Origin: Sphingopyxis fribergensis
GTDB taxonomy: Bacteria > Pseudomonadota > Alphaproteobacteria > Sphingomonadales > Sphingomonadaceae
Assembly: GCF_000803645.1 (NCBI RefSeq)
Contig: NZ_CP009122.1
Coordinates: forward strand, 3,510,501-3,574,500
Length of the DNA stretch: 64,000 bases
Reading direction: 5' to 3'
The notes beneath the pieces were generated by a model. It saw only the letters and a list, made by a program, of their open reading frames with translations, did no database searches and was not told the origin of the DNA. Positions within the stretch are counted from its first letter, which is position 1, and each line of letters opens with the position of its first letter. Shown one piece after another: positions 58,014 through 64,000 of this stretch. A program made the translations under genes and the position numbers.

Positions 58014-58870
58014 GCGGCGGCCTTGCCTGTTATGTGCGTGTCGAACCAGCCGATCAGATCGCCCAGCACAGCGTCGCGTTCGGGCTCGTTATAGATTTCG
58101 TGGAAAAGCCCTGGATAGATTTCGAGCCGTTTGTCCTTCGACGCGACATTGGCGAACAGATAGCGCGAACCCGCGGGCGCCGTGAGCCGGTCGGCCTCGC
58201 CATGCTGGATCAGGATCGGCAGGTGAATCTTCGGCGCGTCGGCCTGCGCGACCGCCATCGCGTCCATGAATTCCTTGCCGAGCCTTGCCCCGATCTTGCC
58301 GTCATAGACGAGCGGGTCGGCCTGATAGGCGGCGACGACTTGCGCGTCGCGGCTGACGCCATTTGAGTCGAGCGAGAGCACGCCGAGGCGCGGGAAGAAG
58401 CGCGAGAGAAAGCGGCTGATCCAGACGGTAAAGCGCGAAGGCGGCTGTGCGGGCAGGATCGCCGGGCCCGAAAGCGCGGCGGCAACGAAGGCCTGTTGGC
58501 GCTCGACGAGGAACAGGGTCGCGATCAGCCCGCCCATGCTGTGGCCGAGCAGCAGGCGCGGCGTATCGGCATGGTTGATTTCGACGAGCGTCAGAAGCTC
58601 GCTCATCCCGTCGAGAAAGGCGGAAAAGCGGGGCACAAAACCGCCCTCGCCGTCCGAATGGCCATGGCCCCAATGGTCGACGGCGTAGATGGCATAGCCG
58701 GCATCGGTCAGCCGCTGCGCGACATATTCATAGCGCCCGGCATGCTCGGCATAGCCATGCGCCAGCAAGATGATCGCACGCGGACGCCCTTCGGGCAGCC
58801 AGTGGGTGACATGCAGCCTTGCCCCCGCGCCCGCGGAATCAGCGGGCAAGATCACCGCACCCGCCGCCAT
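58010..58870 (-). CDS. Alpha/beta hydrolase, monoacylglycerol lipase-like
   Basis: A 286-residue hydrolase of the lysophospholipase/monoglyceride lipase type (Hydrolase_4). The HG motif is ILLAHGYAEHAGRYEYVAQR, the nucleophile is LLLGHSMGGLIATLFL (Ser at about residue 113), and the acid/base pair is in ILIQHGEADRLT and GLFHEIYNEPE. Starts 2 bp after the patatin stop and ends overlapping the next hydrolase by 4 bp. It probably releases fatty acid from monoacylglycerol or lysolipid. The frame is open further upstream but only this start fits. Confidence 0.86.
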   Translation of the reverse strand: MAAGAVILPADSAGAGARLHVTHWLPEGRPRAIILLAHGYAEHAGRYEYVAQRLTDAGYAIYAVDHWGHGHSDGEGGFVPRFSAFLDGMSELLTLVEINHADTPRLLLGHSMGGLIATLFLVERQQAFVAAALSGPAILPAQPPSRFTVWISRFLSRFFPRLGVLSLDSNGVSRDAQVVAAYQADPLVYDGKIGARLGKEFMDAMAVAQADAPKIHLPILIQHGEADRLTAPAGSRYLFANVASKDKRLEIYPGLFHEIYNEPERDAVLGDLIGWFDTHITGKAAA

Positions 58871-58872
58871 GC

Positions 58873-60342
58873 TCAGCGGACCGCCTTCTGGAGCGCGGCG
58901 CTGCGATGGCCGGGGCCATCGTCGCCCGTCTTGTCGATCTTGGCGAGGATCGCTTCGAGCGCGCGGCTGATCGCGGTCTGGGTGCGGACCATTTCGACCT
59001 TGGGCCAAGCGGTGCGCTGACCCGTTTCGATCAGTTCGTCGATATCGTCCTGCGCGAGGTCGGACAGGATCTTCGCCGGCGACCAGAATTTGGGCGGCCG
59101 GATGATGTTGATGTCGCCGGTATATTCCTGATTGATCACCGAACGCGCCATGTTCGCGAGGCTGTTGAGCGGCGGGATCAGTTCGAGCGGCTTCTGGAAA
59201 ATGACCATGTTCGCGTTGAGCCACGCCTTGAAGGTCGCCATCGACGCATGTTGAATGGCCTCGATCGGCGCCATCTGCTTGCGCGTATCGGTGGCAAAGG
59301 GCAGCGCGATCGGGTTCGCTTGGCTGACGATATGATGGTTGACGCCATAGAGCCGCTCGAGCCGCTTGGTCGGAATATCGTGCGTCACCGACCCGTCGAC
59401 CCAGCGGCGGTCGGGCTGGTAGGGGATGCGCTCGCCCTTGTCGTCGCGCGCCATTAGCATCACCGGCGGAAAGACGCCGGGTACCGCGCACGACGCGAGA
59501 ACGGCTTCGCGGATCAGGACGTTCGGCGCGGTGATCGCATTGAGCAAGCGGCCGTTCTGATGTTTTTCGGCGGGCGCGACCGAGACGTTGAGGTGGCGGC
59601 CGCTGATCTCATAGGCTTCCTGAAAGGTCAGATCGGGGATCAGGTCGGCGAGGCGGTCGCGCACCTCGTCGGGCGCCAAGCGCTTTTGATCGGGATTTCG
59701 GCTGGGGTTGGCGAGGCGCCCGCTTTCGAGGAAGGCGCCGATGTCGGCATTCTTGCGCGTGCAGACGACCGCGGCGACGATCGACCCGCCGCTGGCGCCC
59801 GACATGATCGCGGGCAACACGCCCTCTTCCCAAAGCGCCTTCACGACGCCGATGTGGAAGAAGAGGAAGCTGCCCGAGCCCGAGAGCAGCAGCGCCGAGC
59901 GGCCGTAGCAATGTTGCGCGCGGCGGAAGAAGTCGCGCTTTTCGTCGCGGGTGATGCTGCGCGCGGTCGCAATCTTGTCGAGCGACGCGACGACCTCGGC
60001 GACATAATCCTCGATCAGCTTCTTGGTGCCGAAACGCGCCTTTTGGTACAATCGCTCGTGGCCCATGCCGTCAATATTGCCGTGGATGCCTTCGTTGAGC
60101 ACGAAGAGCAGCCCCTTGACGTCACCCGCGGCCGACAGCTTGCGCAGCTTTTCGAGCCGCGCGCGGATCGCCTTATAATCGAAATGCTTGCTCTCGTCGG
60201 CGTCGCGCCACGCCTGCAATCCCGATTTTTTGTCATGTTCGCGCGCCGCCTTGGCCCATGCGGCATAATCGGGTGCGGTTACAAGGTCGCGGTCGGCGCT
60301 GAGCGTCGGGGTGAAAAGCATTCGGTAATCCTGCGAGAGCAT
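58873..60342 (-). CDS. Patatin-like phospholipase with DUF3336
   Basis: A 489-residue lipase similar to the yeast TGL3/TGL5 type. An N-terminal DUF3336 (about 20-150) is followed by the patatin core: the glycine-rich oxyanion loop LLLSGSGSFLFFHIGVVKAL, the nucleophile elbow MSGASGGSIVAA and the dyad Asp in WVDGSVTHDIP. It probably hydrolyses acylglycerols or phospholipids. It is the first gene of a tight run of three hydrolases (2 bp and 4-bp overlap spacing). Confidence 0.9.
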   Translation of the reverse strand: MLSQDYRMLFTPTLSADRDLVTAPDYAAWAKAAREHDKKSGLQAWRDADESKHFDYKAIRARLEKLRKLSAAGDVKGLLFVLNEGIHGNIDGMGHERLYQKARFGTKKLIEDYVAEVVASLDKIATARSITRDEKRDFFRRAQHCYGRSALLLSGSGSFLFFHIGVVKALWEEGVLPAIMSGASGGSIVAAVVCTRKNADIGAFLESGRLANPSRNPDQKRLAPDEVRDRLADLIPDLTFQEAYEISGRHLNVSVAPAEKHQNGRLLNAITAPNVLIREAVLASCAVPGVFPPVMLMARDDKGERIPYQPDRRWVDGSVTHDIPTKRLERLYGVNHHIVSQANPIALPFATDTRKQMAPIEAIQHASMATFKAWLNANMVIFQKPLELIPPLNSLANMARSVINQEYTGDINIIRPPKFWSPAKILSDLAQDDIDELIETGQRTAWPKVEMVRTQTAISRALEAILAKIDKTGDDGPGHRSAALQKAVR

Positions 60343-60414
60343 GGTTTATTTTTTCCGAGTCTTGCCGGTTGCGTTGTCTTTGGCAACTGTTTTGACATTG
60401 GCCTTCCCCCCTGT

Positions 60415-60488
60415 CGTCATCCCGGACTTGATCCGGGATCCATGACGCCGGCGCTGGAATGGATCCCGGATCAAGTCCGGGATGACGA
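60415..60488. repeat. Palindromic repeat, CCCGGACTTGATCCGGGA type
   Basis: CGTCATCCCGGACTTGATCC and GGATCAAGTCCGGGATGACG inverted around a short spacer. Its right arm codes for the last five residues and the stop of the upstream WS/DGAT gene. Confidence 0.9.
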
Positions 60489-62027
60489 AGAGGAGGACTT
60501 CTTGTTGCCCTTCGCTGCCGCTTTCGGCTTTGCCTTTGGCTTGGCGACCGGTTTAGAAGCTGTCCTGGGTTTGGCCGCCGCTTTCGGCTTTGCCGTGACG
60601 GCTTTCGGCTTTTCGGGTTTCGGCGTCGCGGCCATCAGGTCGGCGAAACTTTCCTCGATACATTCGCGGAAAAAGGCGATGTCGGGCATCACCGCGCGTT
60701 CGGAGATGAGCGAGAAGGCAATCCGGCCGTTGTAGCTGGGGGTCGCGACGAACAGTCCCATATTGTTCGCGAGCGGCGCCATGCCATGCTGCTGCACGAG
60801 CTGCGCCCCCGCGAGATAGAGCGGCACCTGTGCGCCCGGCACGTTGGAGATGAAGAGATTGGTCCCGCGCACCGCGAAACGCTCGCTGGTGACAAGCCGC
60901 GCGACCGCCGCCATCGTCGCGCCCGGGATATGTTGCGACAGGTCGGTCATGATGCGTGCGCTGACGCCGGCCTTCGCTTCCTTTGCTTCGACCGTGTAAT
61001 CGCGAACCGCCGCGAGCCGTGCGAGCGGATCGGCGATGTCGGTGCGGATCGGGACGCTCATCGCTGACACCTGATTGCCCGGCTTCGACGCCTTTCCGCC
61101 CTTCCCGCGCAAATTGATCGGCGCGATCGCAACGAGGCTGTCCTTTGGCAATTCCTTGTGCTTCGCGAGATATTTGCGCAGCGCGCCGCCGACGGTGGTC
61201 AGGACGACGTCATTGACCGTGGCGCCGGGCACCTTCTTGCGGATTTCGGCGACATCGGCGAGCGCGACCGTCGTCGCGTCGAACATCTTGTGCGGGCCCA
61301 CCGGCACGTTGAAGCGCGTTTCGGGAACCCCCGCAGTCATTCCGCCCTCGGCAATCGACTTGCGCGCCGACGAGATGATCGCGGGGGACATTTTCATCAG
61401 CGCGTTCATGAACTTGACCGGCGACTGCATCGAAGCCGACCAGGCACGCGAGAGGGTTTCGCTGCTCGACGGCGCCTTGCCCAGGTCTTCGACCGGCGGC
61501 GGTTCGGCAATCGCGGGCGTGCCCTTGGCATCGATGTCGCTCATCGCGATAAACGCGTGCGCCCCCGACGCGCCATCGACCGCGGCGTGGTGGACGCGGT
61601 GGAGCATCGCGAAGCTGCCCTTTGGGATGCCCGGGATGCGGTCGAGCCCCTCGATGATATAAATGTCCCAGAGCGGGCGGTTCATATCCATCGGCTTCGA
61701 GAAATAGCGCGCGACCGCGATACAGAACTGCCGCCAGTCGCCGGGTTCGGGCAGGCGCGCATGGCTCATATGCGCCTCGACATCGAAATGCTCGTCCTCG
61801 ACCCAATAGGGATGGTCCATGTCGAACGGCAGGCGGTGGAGGCGGCGTTTGAATACGGGCGACGTGTCGACGCGGCTCTCGACGTGGCGGATAATGTCCT
61901 TGAACCGCACGAAGCCGCCCGGCGCGGTCGAGGGGTCGTAGATATAGACCCCCATGATGTGCGTCAGATTATTCGCGGTCTGGGTGTAGAGGAACTGGGC
62001 GTCCTGTGCGCTGAGCTGTTTGAGCAT
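60471..62027 (-). CDS. Wax ester synthase/diacylglycerol acyltransferase (WS/DGAT)
   Basis: A 518-residue bifunctional acyltransferase. The catalytic HHxxxDG is HRVHHAAVDGASG (His146, His147, Asp151, Gly152). The C-terminal ND-type region NLFISNVPGAQVPLYLAGAQ is also present. It transfers acyl groups from acyl-CoA to diacylglycerol or fatty alcohol to make storage lipid. The C-terminal 40 residues are an Ala/Lys/Pro-rich tail, and the final SSSRT and stop come from the adjacent repeat. It lies downstream of a PlsB-like gene. Confidence 0.93.
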   Translation of the reverse strand: MLKQLSAQDAQFLYTQTANNLTHIMGVYIYDPSTAPGGFVRFKDIIRHVESRVDTSPVFKRRLHRLPFDMDHPYWVEDEHFDVEAHMSHARLPEPGDWRQFCIAVARYFSKPMDMNRPLWDIYIIEGLDRIPGIPKGSFAMLHRVHHAAVDGASGAHAFIAMSDIDAKGTPAIAEPPPVEDLGKAPSSSETLSRAWSASMQSPVKFMNALMKMSPAIISSARKSIAEGGMTAGVPETRFNVPVGPHKMFDATTVALADVAEIRKKVPGATVNDVVLTTVGGALRKYLAKHKELPKDSLVAIAPINLRGKGGKASKPGNQVSAMSVPIRTDIADPLARLAAVRDYTVEAKEAKAGVSARIMTDLSQHIPGATMAAVARLVTSERFAVRGTNLFISNVPGAQVPLYLAGAQLVQQHGMAPLANNMGLFVATPSYNGRIAFSLISERAVMPDIAFFRECIEESFADLMAATPKPEKPKAVTAKPKAAAKPRTASKPVAKPKAKPKAAAKGNKKSSSSSSRT

Positions 62028-62058
62028 TTGGCCTATCCTCTGAAATCATGAACTAATT

Positions 62059-62131
62059 CGTCATTCCCGCGAAAGCGGGAACCCAGTCGCCACGTTTGCT
62101 CGCTGGGTTCCCGCTTTTGCGGGAATGACGA
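62059..62131. repeat. Palindromic repeat, CATTCCCGCGAAAGCGGGAA type
   Basis: CGTCATTCCCGCGAAAGCGG and its reverse arm ending GCGGGAATGACGA. Same family as 55411-55484. Confidence 0.9.
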
Positions 62132-62142
62132 ACGAGAGGGAA

Positions 62143-64000
62143 TCATAGCTGCTCACCCGCTGATGGCAGCCGGTCCGCCAGCGCCACCGTCGACAGTCGC
62201 ATCGTTTCCATCACGTTCGCCCACCCGCGTAGTTCCATCAGCAGCGCGCGGCGCGCGGCGAGGATGTCGGGCGTCGCGTCGTCGGCCAGCCCCATGTGGC
62301 GCATCAGCGACAGACCGTTGGCAAAGAGCAATTTGCCGATCGACGCCTCGCTGCTGATCCGGCGGAGCAGATAGGCTTGCTTGCCCTCGGTGAGTGCGGC
62401 GCCCTCCAGCGCCTTGTCATCGACCGCTTCGCTCGGCTTGGCGCGCGCGAGCAGGTCGGCGACGACCGAATAGGCCTCCGCAAACGGCAGCAGGATCGCG
62501 TGGCCGACAACCGGCTGGCAGCGGCGCAGCATTTGCGCGATGCCGCGGTCGCCGCTTGCCAATCGGCGATCCCATACGGGGTCGATGCGCGTCAGTTCGG
62601 CCTCGATGGCGGCGCGATGTTCGTCGCGCGGCGGATAGAAAAATTCGAATTTGAACAGGTCGCGGAGGCGATCGATCCTGGCCCAGAAAGCGGCGGTCGC
62701 ATCGCCGCTGTCGGCGTCGCGCAGATCGAACAGCGCAAGCTCGACCATCGCGCGGTCGAGGAAATGATGCGCGATGATGTTGCGATAATAGCTCGCCATC
62801 GGATGCTTGGCGGGATCGATTGAATAGATGGTCTCGCTGCCCGCCTCGTAGCGCGCGAGCAACCCGCTGGTGACCAGCGTGTCGACGGTGCCGGACAGCG
62901 CGCTACCGTCGCCGCTTTCGAGTTCGCTGCTGAGCCGGATGCCGCGCACGCGGGCCCAGTCGGCCACCGCGCCGATCGCGCCGAGCAATTCGGCCGAGGT
63001 CGCGCCGCGTGGCGCCATGCCGAGCAGGATCAGGCACATGACCGAGGTGACGGTCAGCGGGGTGACGCGGTTCGCCTCGACCGCGACCGCGAAGGCGATT
63101 TTTTCGAGCGCGCGCTTGTCGTCGGGGCCGGGGGCCTCGTCGATCACCACGGGGTTGCCGATATCGAGGCGGATGCGGCCCGAGGGTTCCTTCAGGCTCT
63201 TCATATAGCCGAGGAACCACGACAGGCTCTCGGGCTTCTTGCTGCGGCCGGTCTGTTCGGCGGCATATTCCTCGACGTCGCGGATCAGGTCGAAACTGGT
63301 GACGAAGGGCACAAAATGCACGTCGCGCGTGCCGGTCGCATGCGCCGCGTCGAGGACATATTTCATCAGGCCATATTTGGGCGGCATCAGCTTGCCGAGG
63401 CGCGAGCGTGTGCCCTCGAACGCCCAGCTCAAGGGGAAGCGCTTGGCGAGCAGCCAGGCGATATAGTGGCGCAGCACGAGCTTGTAGACCGGCTGGTCCT
63501 GAAAGCTGCGGCGGATGAAGATCATCCCCGAGCGGCGGAAAAATTCGCCCATCACCGCAAAGTCGAGATTGGCGCCGCCGAAGCTGTGCAGCATCGGCAT
63601 GTCGTTTTCATATGTGAGGCGGCTGGGGGTGGCGCCGTCGATATAGGTTTTGTGGGTGAAGAGGATCGCGGTCGGATGTTCGCGGAGGATCGCACGCAGC
63701 CGCGCGAGTTCGGCGGCGTCGACCTCCATCTCGGGCGCGTAGCCGCCGAACATCATGCGATCGAGCCGGGCGCGCAGATCGAGGAAAAGTGCGCTGGGCC
63801 GCGCGATGACCTCCTTCATCAACGGCCGCGCTTCGCGGAAAAGCTCGGCGACAGGGCGCCCCGTCGAGTCGGACAGTTCGGCGAGCGCGGCGCGGAATTT
63901 GGGGCTGGTGCGGAGGCCATCGGCGACGAAGCGCGGCACCTTGTAGCGCGTGCCGCGGATGCCGCGTTCGGCGACGTCGAGCGCAAGCCCCGCCTGCCGC
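62143..64000 (-). CDS. Glycerol-3-phosphate acyltransferase (PlsB-like), N-terminus beyond window
   Basis: At least 619 residues are visible, and the frame is open to the window edge, so the start is outside. Acyltransferase motif I appears as FTHKTYIDGATPS (His and Asp of HxxxxD), motif II as IFIRRSF and motif III as WAFEGTRSRLGKLMPPKYGL. The long region after it matches the C-terminal part of bacterial PlsB proteins. It would acylate sn-1 of glycerol-3-phosphate, feeding the WS/DGAT downstream. A GTG at 63939 gives a shorter start, but the conserved reading continues upstream. Confidence 0.83.
   Translation of the reverse strand, partial: RQAGLALDVAERGIRGTRYKVPRFVADGLRTSPKFRAALAELSDSTGRPVAELFREARPLMKEVIARPSALFLDLRARLDRMMFGGYAPEMEVDAAELARLRAILREHPTAILFTHKTYIDGATPSRLTYENDMPMLHSFGGANLDFAVMGEFFRRSGMIFIRRSFQDQPVYKLVLRHYIAWLLAKRFPLSWAFEGTRSRLGKLMPPKYGLMKYVLDAAHATGTRDVHFVPFVTSFDLIRDVEEYAAEQTGRSKKPESLSWFLGYMKSLKEPSGRIRLDIGNPVVIDEAPGPDDKRALEKIAFAVAVEANRVTPLTVTSVMCLILLGMAPRGATSAELLGAIGAVADWARVRGIRLSSELESGDGSALSGTVDTLVTSGLLARYEAGSETIYSIDPAKHPMASYYRNIIAHHFLDRAMVELALFDLRDADSGDATAAFWARIDRLRDLFKFEFFYPPRDEHRAAIEAELTRIDPVWDRRLASGDRGIAQMLRRCQPVVGHAILLPFAEAYSVVADLLARAKPSEAVDDKALEGAALTEGKQAYLLRRISSEASIGKLLFANGLSLMRHMGLADDATPDILAARRALLMELRGWANVMETMRLSTVALADRLPSAGEQL

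Noticed and set aside
56274..58094. A 606-codon open frame opposite gpsA and the first hydrolase
   Set aside because: It crosses the gap between two real genes and has shadow composition.

Overview
The window is high-GC chromosomal DNA from an alphaproteobacterium, most likely a sphingomonad close to Sphingopyxis. Supporting signs are a recognisable sciP (CtrA inhibitor, DUF1153), a TorF-like porin, CreD, an argH / LptM-like lipoprotein / lysA block, many short TlpA/GNAT/SDR/EamA housekeeping genes, and several families of palindromic intergenic repeats of the kind seen throughout sphingomonad genomes. No rRNA, tRNA, CRISPR array, IS transposase or prophage structural gene was seen.

Layout. 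0-11.6 kb: small regulators and metabolic enzymes. These are Rrf2 plus a methyltransferase, an S41 peptidase plus MarR pair behind a perfect 26-bp palindrome, a homocysteine methyltransferase, a thioesterase and ilvA, and then a rightward run of a 3-hydroxyisobutyrate-dehydrogenase-like enzyme, a secreted YtcJ-type amidohydrolase, a Tat-exported sarcosine-oxidase-like flavoenzyme and an FMN 2-hydroxyacid oxidase. 11.7-28.5 kb: creD, a TorF-like porin, ispG, a second S41 peptidase behind a BlaI/MecI-like operator, a membrane acyltransferase, an orphan acyl-CoA carboxylase beta subunit, an SDR, an EamA transporter, tsaC, an acyl-CoA dehydrogenase, and a CHASE2-EAL phosphodiesterase. 28.6-32.4 kb: a tiny free-standing gene for a 20-residue peptide, then nrdA and nrdB. 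32.4-36 kb: an accessory patch with repeats, an AT-rich HNH nuclease-like gene, a GIY-YIG protein and an unrecognised HTH protein. 36-47 kb: small secreted or membrane proteins, a broken nuclease-fold gene, a FrnE-like DsbA, mnmA, sciP, a GNAT/XRE divergent pair and lepA. 47.4-49.6 kb: an unfamiliar leftward cassette of a 48-residue peptide and two large proteins, each with a HEAT-like C-terminus and at least one with a His-rich, cupin-like core. 49.8-55.9 kb: beta-propeller, siroheme, lysA, LptM-like, argH and tlpA genes. 56-64 kb: a leftward lipid block with gpsA, two alpha/beta hydrolases, a patatin lipase, a WS/DGAT acyltransferase and a PlsB-like acyltransferase cut by the window end.

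How genes work together. NrdA and NrdB form one class Ia ribonucleotide reductase. The 56-64 kb block reads as neutral-lipid and phospholipid synthesis and turnover: glycerol-3-phosphate supply, acylation, wax ester or triacylglycerol formation, and lipolysis. The 7.4-11.6 kb run looks like catabolism of N-acylated or N-methylated compounds followed by hydroxy-acid oxidation; this is inferred from family membership only.

The best candidate for something undescribed is the 47.4-49.6 kb peptide cassette, which has the layout of a modified-peptide (RiPP-like) operon. Secondary candidates are the 20-residue peptide gene at 28.65 kb, a small membrane ORF whose ribosome binding site leads to an ATC codon at 36.12 kb, and several unassigned operator-like palindromes and repeats.
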